A DNA stretch of 64,000 bases from Shimia sp. CNT1-13L.2 (GCF_024331145.1 NZ_JANDJO010000001.1:372001-436000), one strand, 5' to 3'; numbered from the stretch's first letter, positions 1 to 10,838 are shown. A program made the numbers and translations. The notes: generated from the sequence alone by a model not told the origin.

Positions 1-1042
1 CCTGCTGTTCGCCCGGCGGCACCACCGAAAGCTGGTAGACCTCAAGGTTCGCCTTGGGTGCCGGAAGTTCCGTGCGCGGCTGCTCCGGCGGCACTTCACT
101 CAACAGTTCCGAAAGCGTGCCCCAGCCCTGACGTGCACGCTGAACCGCGGGCCACTGGCCAATCGCCATTTCGATCGGGGCCAGCGCACGACCCAGCAGG
201 ATCGAACCGGCAATCATCGCGCCCGGCGTCAACTCGTTCAACAGCACCAGATAGGCCCCAAGACCCAGCATCGCCGACTGCAGGAAGAGGCGGAACGTCT
301 TGGTCGACGAGGTGAAACCACCGCCGATATCCGCTGCCTTCACCTGCGCCTCAAGCGACTTGTCCCGCGCCACCTGCCAACGGTCAAAGGCCGCCGTACG
401 CATCCCCATCGCCGAAACCATCTCGGCCTCGGTACGGATCTGCTCGCCCAGCAGCTCCGACTGATGCTGCGCCATGTTCGCCTTGAGCATCGGGGTGCGG
501 CTCACGCTCTGGTTCAGGAAGGTCGCAATCACCAGCAACGTGCCGCCCACTACCGCCAGCATCCCCAGCCATGGGTGGAAGATCGCGATCCCGGCAAGGA
601 AGAACGGGGTCCACGGAATATCGAACGCCGCCATCAGAACCGGCGAAGACATCAACCGCTGGACCGATTCAAGATCGCGCAGACCGGTCTGTGCCTTGGC
701 ATCCGGCGCCACCGCCGACTTGCGCACCACCGCGTCGAACACGCGACGGTCAAGCCGCGCCTGGAACCGTGCGCCAACCCGGCCCATGATCCGCCCGCGC
801 GAGAAATCCAGCAGACCCATCATCCCGTAAAGGAACGCAACCAGCATCGACAGCGCGATCAGCGTCTCTTCCGACCGGCTTCCGAGAACGCGGTCGTAAA
901 CCTGCAACATGTACATGGGTCCGGTCAGCATCAGCAGATTCGCAAAGAAACTGAAAATCCCGACGGCCCAGTAAAGCCCACGGCTTTCCCGCCGCGCTGC
1001 CCTCAGTTCATCCAAACCTGCCTGGTTTGCTTTTTGGCGCAT
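1..1042 (-). CDS. Type I secretion ABC permease/ATPase, 3' end outside window
   Basis: The reverse strand reads open from an ATG at 1042 to the window edge, giving about 347 residues without a stop. The start of the protein (MRQKANQAGLDELRAARRES) is followed by hydrophobic helices and a PMYMLQVYDRV segment. That pattern is characteristic of PrtD/HlyB-type exporters, in which the membrane domain precedes the ATPase. The nucleotide-binding domain would lie left of position 1 and is not seen. Such exporters move glycine-rich RTX proteins across both membranes with an HlyD-type adaptor and a TolC-type channel. An RTX protein (56088-57692) is present in this window but 55 kb away, so any pairing is speculative. 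It diverges from mlaA. Confidence 0.85.
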   Translation of the reverse strand, partial: MRQKANQAGLDELRAARRESRGLYWAVGIFSFFANLLMLTGPMYMLQVYDRVLGSRSEETLIALSMLVAFLYGMMGLLDFSRGRIMGRVGARFQARLDRRVFDAVVRKSAVAPDAKAQTGLRDLESVQRLMSSPVLMAAFDIPWTPFFLAGIAIFHPWLGMLAVVGGTLLVIATFLNQSVSRTPMLKANMAQHQSELLGEQIRTEAEMVSAMGMRTAAFDRWQVARDKSLEAQVKAADIGGGFTSSTKTFRLFLQSAMLGLGAYLVLLNELTPGAMIAGSILLGRALAPIEMAIGQWPAVQRARQGWGTLSELLSEVPPEQPRTELPAPKANLEVYQLSVVPPGEQQ

Positions 1043-1230
1043 AATCCCGCATTCCCGCTGTCAAATTCTATAACACATCAATTACACGAAGCCCGCTCAC
1101 AAACAAATGTCTCCCATCTGCCACAGATTGCGGTTAAAAGGAGACCTTGAGTTTCAGCTTGCTCACTGAATAGTCTAGATGACCTGATACGCAGTTTAGT
1201 CCCGTAATTCTATCGCCAATTTGGTATGCC

Positions 1231-1983
1231 ATGAACATCCGCACAAAAATCGCCCCTGTTGCTGCCCTGGTCTGCGCAGCGTTCCTGTCTGCTTGCGGTA
1301 CGAGCGAGAATGCGGATGTGTCGCGCGGAATTTACGACCCCTATGAAGAAAACAACCGCTTCACGCACCAGTTCAACAAGAACCTCGACACCTATGTCGT
1401 GTCGCCCTTGTCCGACGGCTACGGCACCATTGTGCCCGAACCTGTGCGTAACGGCGTCAGCAACTTCTCCGATCACCTCTCGGTGCCCAATGACGTTGTA
1501 AACAACGTGCTTCAGGGTGATGTCGGCGGCGCGATGCACAACACCTTCCGTTTCGCCTTCAACACCGTGTTCGGCATCGCCGGCATTTTCGACCCGGCCA
1601 CCGCGATTGGCGTTCAGCGCGTCGATACCGACTTTGGCGAAACCCTGCACAAATGGGGCGCCGCAGAAGGCCCCTATGTCGAAGAACCCTTCTTCGGCCC
1701 GTCCACCTCGCGCGATACCGCGGGCTTTGTTGTCGACATCGTGATCGATCCGTTCTTCATCCTGCTGCGTGACCCCTCCCGCTATGTCGGCGGCGTCGCC
1801 TATGTGCTTAACGCCTTCGGGGATCGCTACAAATTCGATTCGACCATCGATGCGCTGCTCTACGAAAGCGCCGACTCCTATGCCCAGGCCCGCAGCATCT
1901 ACCTGCAAAACCGTCGCTTCGAGCTTGGAATGACGGCCGAGGATCTCTATCTCGACCCCTATGATGATCCATACGCCGAGTAA
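1231..1983 (+). CDS. mlaA: MlaA-family outer-membrane lipoprotein (VacJ)
   Basis: The protein has 250 residues. It opens with a lipoprotein signal whose lipobox is LSAC with Cys22. The mature part carries the MlaA/VacJ pattern: DPYEENNRFTHQFN, then NGVSNFSDHLSVPNDVVNNVLQ and the GIFDPATAIG region. MlaA sits in the outer membrane and removes mislocalised phospholipids from the outer leaflet, passing them to periplasmic MlaC. The gene for a MlaC-like protein starts 12 bases after its stop, so the two probably form one transcript. No MlaFEDB inner-membrane transporter genes are seen nearby. The C-terminus is acidic (DLYLDPYDDPYAE). Confidence 0.9.
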   Translation: MNIRTKIAPVAALVCAAFLSACGTSENADVSRGIYDPYEENNRFTHQFNKNLDTYVVSPLSDGYGTIVPEPVRNGVSNFSDHLSVPNDVVNNVLQGDVGGAMHNTFRFAFNTVFGIAGIFDPATAIGVQRVDTDFGETLHKWGAAEGPYVEEPFFGPSTSRDTAGFVVDIVIDPFFILLRDPSRYVGGVAYVLNAFGDRYKFDSTIDALLYESADSYAQARSIYLQNRRFELGMTAEDLYLDPYDDPYAE

Positions 1984-1995
1984 GGGGAGACCCAG

Positions 1996-2601
1996 ATGAC
2001 GCATCACCTGAACCGTCGCGGCTTCATTGCGGCCGCTTCCGCAACCGCCCTTGTTGCCACTCTGCCCACAGGCGCGTTTGCCCTGTCGGATGCACAGGCC
2101 AAGACGCTGGTCGACAAGGCCGTGGCCGAGATCAACAAGGTCATCGTCTCGGGCAAACCGCTGTCCGGCATGATCCGTGATTTCGAACGCATCTTCGCGA
2201 AATACGCCGATGTCTCGATCATCGCCCGTTCGGCGCTTGGGGTGGATGCCCGCCGCGCGTCGTCGTCGCAACTGCGCGCCTATACCAAGGCGTTTCAGGG
2301 CTACATGGCCCGCAAGTACGGCAAGCGCTTCGAGGAATTCGTAGGCGGACGCATCGAGGTTCAGGGCGCCCGCAAGGTCAAGAGCTTCCACGAGGTCAAG
2401 GCCCGCGCCATCCTCAAGGGCCAGTCACCCTTCGAAGTCAGCTTCCTGGTCTCCGACAAGTCCGGCAAACCGCTGTTCTTCGACATGATCATCGAAGGCA
2501 TCTCCCTGCGCTTCACCGAAAAAGAAGAAATCGGTGCCATGCTCGACAAGCGCAAAGGCAACCTCGACCAGATGATTGCGGACCTCAAAAAGGCCGGCTG
2601 A
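1996..2601 (+). CDS. mlaC: MlaC/Ttg2D-family periplasmic phospholipid-binding protein
   Basis: The protein has 201 residues. Its N-terminus has twin arginines followed by a hydrophobic stretch (NRRGFIAAASATALVATLP), which suggests export by Tat rather than Sec. The body fits the MlaC family: a helical start, FERIFAKYADVSIIARSALG, then a segment resembling the lipid-binding sheet (VSFLVSDKSGKPLFFDMIIEGISL). It would shuttle phospholipid between MlaA and the inner membrane. A good ribosome-binding site (AAGGGGAGA) lies just upstream, inside the mlaA-mlaC gap. A stem-loop follows at 2626. Confidence 0.87.
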   Translation: MTHHLNRRGFIAAASATALVATLPTGAFALSDAQAKTLVDKAVAEINKVIVSGKPLSGMIRDFERIFAKYADVSIIARSALGVDARRASSSQLRAYTKAFQGYMARKYGKRFEEFVGGRIEVQGARKVKSFHEVKARAILKGQSPFEVSFLVSDKSGKPLFFDMIIEGISLRFTEKEEIGAMLDKRKGNLDQMIADLKKAG

Positions 2602-2625
2602 TCCCCTCGACATCCTGGGAATTCT

Positions 2626-2654
2626 GCGCTCGCCTGCAAAGGCGGGCGCTTTTG
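2626..2654 (+). terminator. Rho-independent terminator after mlaC
   Basis: A ten-pair stem with one G-T pair (GCGCTCGCCT / AGGCGGGCGC) and a GCAA loop is followed by TTTTGCTTTTG. It ends the mlaA-mlaC transcript before the convergent penicillin-binding protein gene. Confidence 0.8.
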
Positions 2655-2696
2655 CTTTTGGCACAGGTCTGACAGGCGTCAGCCCCCCGCGCGCCC

Positions 2697-4877
2697 TCAA
2701 TTCCGCCCGAACAGGTCCTGAATGAGATTGTCGATGGCATTGTCGATCGCGTTGTCGATGGCCTCGCCAATGTCGTCGCTGGTTCGGCGCTTGGGCTTGG
2801 TCTTCGGCTTCGGTTTCGGCTGCGGCACGAACGCCGGCAGCGCCTTGGGCGTCGCGCCTTCGTTGACCCGCATCATCACCTCGTGGAAGATCTCGGCCGG
2901 CAAACCGCCCCCCGTCACCCCGGTCAGCGGCGTGTTGTCGTCATAGCCCATCCAGACCCCAACCACGTAATCCGCCGTGAACCCGATGAACCAGGCATCC
3001 CGCGCTGCCTGCGTGGTGCCGGTCTTGCCCGCCACCTCCCAGCCCGGCAGCGCCGCGCGCCCACCGGTGCCATCGCTCACCACCTTCTCCATCATATAGA
3101 TCAGCGTCCGCGCCGCACTTTCGGTAATCACCCGCTCGCCAATGCCGCCGCCCGTGCCCATCAGCGGGTTGCTATCCCCCTGCAAACGCAGCTCGACCAG
3201 ACCATAGGGTGTCACCGACGAGCCACCGTTCAAAATGCCCGCATAGGCGCCGGTCATCTCCAGCAACGAACTCTCCGAGGCCCCCAGCGCCAGCGCCGGA
3301 CCATCGGCAAGGTTGCTCTCGATGCCAAAACCGCTGGCCACCTTGCGCACGTTCTCGCGCCCCGCGGCCTCGGATATCTTCACCGCCGGAATGTTCAGCG
3401 AATTCTTCAGCGCCCAGGTCAGGGTCACTTCACCGTAATGCTTGTTGGTATAGTTCTTCGGACACCACTCGCCCGACCCCGGAATGTCCAGGCAATAGGG
3501 CGCGTCGTTCACAAGGTCATCATAGTGATACCCAAGGTCCAGCGCCGTGCCATAGACAAAGGGTTTGAACGCCGAGCCGGTCTGCCGCTTTGCATGAACC
3601 GCCCGGTTGAACGCCCCGATCGCGGTGGTATCGCGCCCGCCAACCATGCCGCGCACCGCGCCATCCGCCGACATCACGACAATCGCCGCCTGCGCCTTTG
3701 ATCCCTGACGCACCTTGTTGTCGAACACCCATTGCAGCCCCTCTTCCGCCGCCTTCTGGATACGCGCATCAAAGGTGGTCTTGAGGATCACGTCCTCGGT
3801 GGTGTTGCGGGTAAAGAACTCCGGCCCCGAGGCCATGACCCAATCGGCAAAATACCCGCCTGCATTGGCCTTGGCCGCCTGCGACAGGGTCGCTGGGTTG
3901 TCCTGCCAATAGGCGGTCTCCTCATCCGTCAGATAGCCCTGCTCGTTCATCAGGCGCAGCACCGTGGCCGCGCGATCCTGCGAGCGTTTGAGGTTCGAGG
4001 TCGGCGCCAGCGACGACGGCGCGGTCAGCAACCCGGCCAGCATCGCGCCTTCCGCCGGGCTCAGAACCGCCGCATGTTTTCCGAAATACCGCTGCGCCGC
4101 CGCCTCGGCACCATAGGCACCGCCGCCCATATAGGCGCGGTTCATATAGATCGAGAGGATGTCATCCTTGCTGTACTTGAACTCCATCGCCACCGCATAG
4201 ACCGCTTCCTTGGCCTTGCGCCAAAGCGATCCGCGACGACAGTCCTGCACATAGGCCGCTTCGCTTTCCCAAGCGTCCTGATCGTATTCGACCCCAAGAC
4301 ACAAGAGTTTCGCCGTCTGCTGCGTGATCGTTGATCCGCCGTGCCCGCTCAAAGGCCCGCGCCCTTCGCGCAGGTTGATACGCACCGCGCTGGCCACACC
4401 ACGCGGGCTCACCCCGAAATGCCAGTAGAACCGCTTGTCCTCGGTCGCCACCACCGCGTTCTTCAGATCAGGAGACACGCCATCCGCCGTCACCACGCCG
4501 CCGAACTGGTCGCCGCGCCAGGCAAACACCTGGTTGTCGCGATCCAGAAGGGTCACCGACCCGCGTGCGCGGCCATCCAGAAGGGTGCGCACATCCGGCA
4601 GCGTGGAATAGACATAGCCCACGGCCAGCCCGATGATCAGCACGCTGACAAGGCTCACACGCCAGGTGAAGCCCCAGATGATCCGCCAGATCCAACGAAA
4701 GATCCCCAAGACAAAGGCCACAACCGGATGCCGCTTCTTGGCCGGTTTTCTCGAAGGCGCGGGTTTGCGCTTAACCGCTTTTTTCGGTGCAGCCTTCTTC
4801 TTCGGTGCGGGCTTGGATTTCGCCCCATACCGATTCTCCGCCACCAATGGCGGCTTCTTACGCCCTGAATCACCCAT
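2697..4877 (-). CDS. Class A penicillin-binding protein (PBP1a-like bifunctional transglycosylase/transpeptidase)
   Basis: The protein has 726 residues and builds and crosslinks peptidoglycan at the inner-membrane surface. A very basic Lys/Pro/Ala-rich cytoplasmic tail (about 7-50) precedes one transmembrane helix (about 73-92). The glycosyltransferase motifs are EDKRFYWHFG (146-155, catalytic Glu146) and GGSTITQQ (180-187). The transpeptidase motifs are SAFK (435-438, acyl-Ser435), SLN (493-495) and KTGT (618-621). The C-terminal tail has a Pro/Lys stretch and then a short repeat (AIDNAIDNAIDN). The gene is monocistronic and convergent with mlaC. Its length and motif order are normal for PBP1a/1b-type enzymes. 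Confidence 0.93.
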   Translation of the reverse strand: MGDSGRKKPPLVAENRYGAKSKPAPKKKAAPKKAVKRKPAPSRKPAKKRHPVVAFVLGIFRWIWRIIWGFTWRVSLVSVLIIGLAVGYVYSTLPDVRTLLDGRARGSVTLLDRDNQVFAWRGDQFGGVVTADGVSPDLKNAVVATEDKRFYWHFGVSPRGVASAVRINLREGRGPLSGHGGSTITQQTAKLLCLGVEYDQDAWESEAAYVQDCRRGSLWRKAKEAVYAVAMEFKYSKDDILSIYMNRAYMGGGAYGAEAAAQRYFGKHAAVLSPAEGAMLAGLLTAPSSLAPTSNLKRSQDRAATVLRLMNEQGYLTDEETAYWQDNPATLSQAAKANAGGYFADWVMASGPEFFTRNTTEDVILKTTFDARIQKAAEEGLQWVFDNKVRQGSKAQAAIVVMSADGAVRGMVGGRDTTAIGAFNRAVHAKRQTGSAFKPFVYGTALDLGYHYDDLVNDAPYCLDIPGSGEWCPKNYTNKHYGEVTLTWALKNSLNIPAVKISEAAGRENVRKVASGFGIESNLADGPALALGASESSLLEMTGAYAGILNGGSSVTPYGLVELRLQGDSNPLMGTGGGIGERVITESAARTLIYMMEKVVSDGTGGRAALPGWEVAGKTGTTQAARDAWFIGFTADYVVGVWMGYDDNTPLTGVTGGGLPAEIFHEVMMRVNEGATPKALPAFVPQPKPKPKTKPKRRTSDDIGEAIDNAIDNAIDNLIQDLFGRN

Positions 4878-5134
4878 ACCTTGCCCTGCCCGGCCTTCTA
4901 CTTTGACGGTATTTTAACTTCCTTTGCATACAATGTAGAGGCAAAGAGACATCCCAAACGCCTTTTTGTGTTGCGTATTTTTTAATCACGCAACGCAATC
5001 TGTGCAAATTTTGTGCACTTTCACATGTTTTGACGGTGCGAAATTGGGCATTTGCCTTCGTTTTCCCCCACAGCAGCGTTTTTCTGCAGGTGCAAACACG
5101 CAGGGACGCACCTGCCAGAGGAAAGGGGAAAACG

Positions 5135-5473
5135 GTGAAACTGATTATTGCAACAATCAAACCGTTCAAGCTCGAAGAGGTTCGCGAAGCGCTCACCTCC
5201 ATGGGCGTGCGCGGCATGATGGTAACCGAGATCAAGGGCTTCGGCTCGCAATCCGGCCACACTGAAATTTACCGCGGCGCGGAATACGCCGTGAACTTCG
5301 TACCCAAGGTCAAACTGGAACTCGTCGTTCCGGCCTCAATGGCGGACCAAGTGGTCGAGACAATCACCAAAACCGCCCAGACCGGCAAGATCGGCGACGG
5401 CAAAATCTTCGTGCTCGACGTGCAGCAGGCAATCCGCGTGCGCACCGGCGAAACTGACGCAGACGCGCTCTAA
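5135..5473 (+). CDS. glnK: P-II nitrogen regulatory protein (GlnK/GlnB)
   Basis: A GTG start at 5135 gives exactly the usual 112 residues. The sequence begins with KLIIATIKPFK. Longer upstream readings are not conserved in the family. A strong purine-rich site (GAGGAAAGGGG) precedes the GTG. The T-loop contains the uridylylation site Tyr51 in TEIYRGAEYAV. P-II senses 2-oxoglutarate and ATP/ADP, signalling nitrogen status, and the GlnK type binds and blocks AmtB when ammonium is plentiful. The ammonium channel gene follows after 23 bases, the classic glnK-amtB operon, which supports naming it glnK rather than glnB. Confidence 0.95.
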   Translation: MKLIIATIKPFKLEEVREALTSMGVRGMMVTEIKGFGSQSGHTEIYRGAEYAVNFVPKVKLELVVPASMADQVVETITKTAQTGKIGDGKIFVLDVQQAIRVRTGETDADAL

Positions 5474-5496
5474 GCGTTGCAGGAGGACACACTACA

Positions 5497-6834
<1,338 letters not shown>

Positions 6835-6861
6835 GCCCGCTGGCAAACCCGCAAAAAACAC

Positions 6862-6890
6862 GAAAGCCCGGACAACCGTCCGGGCTTTCT
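6862..6890 (+). terminator. Rho-independent terminator of glnK-amtB
   Basis: A perfect 12-pair stem (GAAAGCCCGGAC / GTCCGGGCTTTC) with an AACC loop lies 27 bases after the amtB stop. It has only a short T tract and could act on both strands. Confidence 0.85.
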
Positions 6891-6905
6891 GCTGTCTGGC
6901 GCCAG

Positions 6906-7184
6906 TTACCCCTGGATACGCACCGGCCGCTCCGGCACATGCGGGCGTTTGTGACCATAGGGGGTGCAGTCCAGATGGCGACGATCATGGCGATCCTCGG
7001 CCCGGTCCAGCTTGTCCTCGATCACATCCAGCGGCCCGCGATCATAAGCCTCGTCGATAATGTTCTCGATCCGGTCACGGCGATCCTCGACAAGATCGGC
7101 ACGACACCCCGCATTGGCGGCACTGGCCGCAACCACAAGCAGGCCAAGGGACACGATGACAATGATGAAGTTGGCGATCTTCAT
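6906..7184 (-). CDS. Small exported protein of unknown function
   Basis: The protein has 92 residues. A clear Sec signal peptide (MKIANFIIVIVSLGLLVVAA, cleaved near ANA) is followed by a strongly charged mature part rich in Asp/Arg (VEDRRDRIENIIDEAYDRG and DKLDRAEDRHDRR) with two cysteines. The start has a good site, AAAGGA, eight or so bases upstream. I recognise no family. The Asp/Arg periodicity suggests a short amphipathic helix in the periplasm. It is convergent with amtB. Confidence 0.6.
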   Translation of the reverse strand: MKIANFIIVIVSLGLLVVAASAANAGCRADLVEDRRDRIENIIDEAYDRGPLDVIEDKLDRAEDRHDRRHLDCTPYGHKRPHVPERPVRIQG

Positions 7185-7367
7185 GGCGACGTCCTTTCAA
7201 TGATGCCCAAAGTTACCCCTAGAACGCATTACCTTTGGGTTTCCGTCGCCACATTTTCACAAAAAGACGAATTTTTTCTTTTTGTCCATTTTTCACAAAA
7301 CCCACAGCCCCGCGCCTGACAGGTTTCCCCGATCAGAGGGGGCCACCCCGGCAGGTTTCAATCACCC

Positions 7368-8555
7368 TCACTGAAACGCCTTCTGCTGATCCCTGCGCCA
7401 ACTGCCCGGATCGCGCCCATACTTCGCGCCAAGATCGAAAAGCTCGCCCATATAAACGCGATCAAAAGCCTCGCGCGGCTTGGCCTCGAAACTGGCGGGG
7501 ATGGACAACAGATGCGCCCGGAACCCGTCGCGCGCTGCCAGGGACAGGATGGTGTCGATATTGCCAAGACTCTGGGATCGGATCAGCATCTCAAAGGTGC
7601 GCTCTCCCATCTTCAACAACCGCGTATCCTGCGCGGCATAACGCTTTTCCAACCGCTTGTTGTGCAACAGCCAGATCGTGTTGTTATGTCCGCTCGCCCC
7701 GACCCGTCGCAGCACCCGCCGCATGTCGAGCGCGGCAGGATAGACAAATATCTCGCGCGTCAGCCCGCCATCCACATGCAGTTCGGTGCGTTCGATGTCA
7801 CCCAACCGGACCGGGATACGCACAGGCTCAAACGCAATCGGGATCGACGCCGAAGCCTGAACGACACGGCGGATCAGTTGATAGGCCTCCGGCGTTTCCT
7901 GCTCGGCAATCGCCCCAATATCCCACAAAACAGGCCGTTCCGCGTCAATATTGGTGGTACCGATCAACAGCGACCGCCCCTTGCGCGATTCCTCTGCAAC
8001 CGCCCGCAACACCTCCGGCGTCAGATGTTCACGGATCGCGTTTGCCATGGGCTTGGTCGATGCCAGATACCCCGATCCGAACACCGCACCTGCAACATCA
8101 AAATTGGCGATATCCTGCGTCGAGGTCTCGGTATAAAGCTCTTTCAGCCGGTCATCATACTCGGGTCCAAGGAAGGCAAAGGGCGCGATCAGGGCCCCGG
8201 TCGAAATGCCGGTGACCATATCGAACTCGGGCCGCTTGCCGCTCTGTGACCACCCGTGCAGCACCCCCGCGCCAAAGGCCCCGTCCTGCCCGCCGCCCGA
8301 CAGCGCAAGAATGTTCAACCCGTCCCGGCCATTTGGCCACTGCCCGGACTTTGCCTCGTAGTATTTGATAAGCTCGCGAAAATCCTCGTCGCTGGCATCC
8401 TCGTAGATCCGCATCCACCACTCGGCACCAACCGGTTGAAAGTCCTCGTACCGATCCGCAGGCGGCGCTTCTGCCTCGCGGTTGTGGCGTGCCACGTCGC
8501 ACCCGGCCACAAGCAGCACCGAAAAGACAATTGCCCAGACCTTCGCCCGCATCAC
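7368..8555 (-). CDS. Patatin-like phospholipase lipoprotein
   Basis: The protein has 395 residues and begins with a lipoprotein signal (lipobox VAGC, Cys19), so it is probably anchored in a membrane facing the periplasm. The patatin fold is marked by a glycine-rich oxyanion hole (SGGGQDGAFGAG, 86-97), the nucleophile elbow GISTG (Ser118) and a DGG motif in LHVDGGLTREI that provides the catalytic Asp. The family hydrolyses acyl esters of phospholipids. It is not fused to a transporter domain. The gene stands alone. Confidence 0.85.
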   Translation of the reverse strand: MMRAKVWAIVFSVLLVAGCDVARHNREAEAPPADRYEDFQPVGAEWWMRIYEDASDEDFRELIKYYEAKSGQWPNGRDGLNILALSGGGQDGAFGAGVLHGWSQSGKRPEFDMVTGISTGALIAPFAFLGPEYDDRLKELYTETSTQDIANFDVAGAVFGSGYLASTKPMANAIREHLTPEVLRAVAEESRKGRSLLIGTTNIDAERPVLWDIGAIAEQETPEAYQLIRRVVQASASIPIAFEPVRIPVRLGDIERTELHVDGGLTREIFVYPAALDMRRVLRRVGASGHNNTIWLLHNKRLEKRYAAQDTRLLKMGERTFEMLIRSQSLGNIDTILSLAARDGFRAHLLSIPASFEAKPREAFDRVYMGELFDLGAKYGRDPGSWRRDQQKAFQ

Positions 8556-8617
8556 GCGTTCCTTCTACACTCGGCCGCAGTCTACCCGCCTTTCCACGAC
8601 AAGTGAAAGACACCAAC

Positions 8618-8650
8618 GAAATGGGCCGCCTGCGGTGATGCAGGCGGCCC
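8618..8650 (-). terminator. Terminator after the aminotransferase
   Basis: A perfect 11-pair stem (GGGCCGCCTGC / GCAGGCGGCCC, 8623-8633 and 8640-8650) with a six-base loop lies 26 bases downstream of the aminotransferase stop on the minus strand. It has a short T tract. Confidence 0.75.
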
Positions 8651-8675
8651 ACTCGAACACTCTCGAAATCCCGGA

Positions 8676-9860
8676 TCAGATGCCGGTTTCAACAATCGCC
8701 TTGGCAAGGATCGGCACAGTGTGCGCGTTCAGGCCGGCAATGTTCAGACGGCTGTCCGACACCATGTAGATGCCGTGCTCGGCGCGCAGGCGCTCGACCA
8801 TGTCAGGCGTGGTGCCCAGTTGCGAGAACATGCCACGGTGCTGGGCAAGGAAACCGAAACGATCCGACCCCGACAGGCGCTGCAACTCGCTTGCCAGACC
8901 TTCGCGCAGGGCTAGCATACCCAGACGGGTGTCTTCCAGCTCGGCCGCCCAATCGGCGCGCAGAGCGTCATCGGTCAGGATCGTGGTCACCACACGCGCC
9001 CCGTGATCCGGCGGGAAGGAATAGTTCTGGCGGTTCAGGTGGTTCAGGTTGCCCTGCGTCACCGCGGTGTTGTCCGCCTGCTCCGAAATCGCCATCAGGA
9101 TACCGGTCCGCTCACGGTACACACCAAAGTTCTTCGAACAGCTGCCCGCAATCAGAAGCTCCGGCACCGACGATGCTACAAGACGGGTGGCCGCCGCGTC
9201 TTCTTCCAGACCATCGCCAAAGCCCTGGTAGGCAATGTCGATCATCGGCACGAGACCCTTCTCGTTCAAGAGGTCCACAACCGCCTGCCACTGGGTCAGG
9301 TTCAGGTTGGCGCCGGTCGGGTTGTGACAGCAACCATGCAGCAGAACCACGTCGCCCGCCTTGGCCTCCGACAGGTCTTCCATCATGCCGTCAAAGTCGA
9401 CACCACGGGTTTCGCCGTCGAAATAGCGATAGGCCGTGTGGTTCATGCCAAGGTAGTTCAGGATCGACACGTGGTTCGGCCAGGTCGGGTTCGACACCCA
9501 GACAGTGGCATCGGGGCTGGTGTTCTTGATCAGCTCGAAGGCCTGACGCACAGCACCGGTCCCACCGGGGGTGGCCACGGCGGCAATACGATCGCGTGCA
9601 ACCGTTTCGCCCAGAACCAGACCAATCATCGCATCCGAATAGGCCGGATCGCCCGCCAGGGCCACATAGGCCTTGGTGGTCTGCTCTTCCACCAGACGGC
9701 GCTCCGCTTCTTTCACGGCGCGCATGACCGGGGTCACGCCCTCGGCATTCTTGTAAACACCAACGCCCAGGTCGATCTTGGTCGGGCGCGGGTCTTCACG
9801 GTACATCGCCATCAGGGCGAGGATTTTGTCTGCGGGTTGAGCTTTGAGTTTTGTGAGCAT
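8676..9860 (-). CDS. Aromatic/aspartate aminotransferase (PLP fold type I)
   Basis: The start chosen is the ATG at 9860, giving 394 residues that begin with MLTKLKAQPADKILALM, the usual start for this family. It overlaps the sseA stop by one base (TAATG), which implies translational coupling. The PLP-binding lysine is in IAGSCSKNFGVYRERTG. GCCHNPTGANL and the IDIAYQGFG segment (cofactor Asp and Tyr) are also present. It should transfer amino groups between aspartate or aromatic amino acids and 2-oxo acids. Coupling with a mercaptopyruvate sulfurtransferase suggests it may also act on cysteine or 3-mercaptopyruvate-linked substrates; this is inference from context. Confidence 0.9.
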   Translation of the reverse strand: MLTKLKAQPADKILALMAMYREDPRPTKIDLGVGVYKNAEGVTPVMRAVKEAERRLVEEQTTKAYVALAGDPAYSDAMIGLVLGETVARDRIAAVATPGGTGAVRQAFELIKNTSPDATVWVSNPTWPNHVSILNYLGMNHTAYRYFDGETRGVDFDGMMEDLSEAKAGDVVLLHGCCHNPTGANLNLTQWQAVVDLLNEKGLVPMIDIAYQGFGDGLEEDAAATRLVASSVPELLIAGSCSKNFGVYRERTGILMAISEQADNTAVTQGNLNHLNRQNYSFPPDHGARVVTTILTDDALRADWAAELEDTRLGMLALREGLASELQRLSGSDRFGFLAQHRGMFSQLGTTPDMVERLRAEHGIYMVSDSRLNIAGLNAHTVPILAKAIVETGI

Positions 9861-10711
9861 TACGCTTCTCCGGTGGCAATCGGGAGAGTGGGGAAAGCGC
9901 CCCACTCGGTCCAGGATCCGTCATAGACGGAATAGTCACTCTTGCCGAACCGCTCCATCGCGAGGGCAAGAATACAGGCAGTCACACCCGAACCGCAGCT
10001 GGTGATCGCGGGCTTGGACAGGTCCACACCCGCCGCCTCGAACACGGCGCGGCACTCTTCGGGGGATTTCAACGTGCCGTTGTCGGTCATCAACTCGGCA
10101 AACGGCACGTTCTTGGAATTCGGAATATGGCCCGAGCGCAACCCGGCACGCGGCTCCTCGGCCTCGCCCGTAAAGCGGGCGGCCGAACGGGCATCGATGA
10201 TCTCGTAGTCACCAAGCTTCGACGCGCTCGACACCTGCGTCACGTCTTTCACAAGGTGGTTCTGGCGGCGCACCGTCATGTGGCGGTCGCGGATCACCGG
10301 CGGCAGGTCCTCGATCTCGCGGCCCTCTGCCTGCCACTTGGGCAGACCACCATCCAGCACTGCCACGTCGTTCTGTCCCATCAGCTTGAACAGCCACCAC
10401 ACGCGGCAGGCCGAATTCACGCCGTTGGTGTCATAGACTACCACCTGGTGGCCATCGCCAACACCCATCGCCCGCATCCGGCTCATGAACTTTTCAACCG
10501 TCGGCGCCATGTGCGGCAGGTCGCTGCGCAGGTCGGCAATCTCGTCGATATCAAAGAACCGCGCGCCGGGAATATGCGCCGCGTCATATTCCGCCTTCGG
10601 GTCGCGGTTTTCCGCGGGCATGTGCCAGGATGCATCGATGATCCGCAGGTCCGGATCTTTCATATGCGCGGCAAGCCAGTCGGTAGATACGAGCGTCCTT
10701 GGATCGTCCAT
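9860..10711 (-). CDS. sseA: 3-mercaptopyruvate sulfurtransferase
   Basis: The protein has 283 residues in two rhodanese domains. The first (about 1-130) starts with STDWLAAHMKDPDLRIIDASW and lacks the active-site cysteine. The second carries the loop CGSGVTAC, the mercaptopyruvate sulfurtransferase signature rather than the thiosulfate type. The enzyme moves sulfur from 3-mercaptopyruvate to thiols, thioredoxin or cyanide in cysteine catabolism. The downstream aminotransferase start overlaps its stop codon, so the pair is one operon. Confidence 0.92.
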   Translation of the reverse strand: MDDPRTLVSTDWLAAHMKDPDLRIIDASWHMPAENRDPKAEYDAAHIPGARFFDIDEIADLRSDLPHMAPTVEKFMSRMRAMGVGDGHQVVVYDTNGVNSACRVWWLFKLMGQNDVAVLDGGLPKWQAEGREIEDLPPVIRDRHMTVRRQNHLVKDVTQVSSASKLGDYEIIDARSAARFTGEAEEPRAGLRSGHIPNSKNVPFAELMTDNGTLKSPEECRAVFEAAGVDLSKPAITSCGSGVTACILALAMERFGKSDYSVYDGSWTEWGAFPTLPIATGEA

Positions 10712-10838
10712 GAGCGAAGCCCCCTTTCAGTCAGACTCCTGACTACAACCCGCACACTCAACAGGCAAGGGCGAGGCCCCGCTTATCACGGCCCTGCGAC
10801 ACTGGATTTCCACAGAATACGCCCCGCGATCCGCCCTG

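Noticed and set aside
5020-5060. Sigma-54 promoter for glnK
   Set aside because: TGGGCATTTGCC looks similar at first, but the GG and GC elements are five bases apart instead of ten, so it does not fit the consensus.
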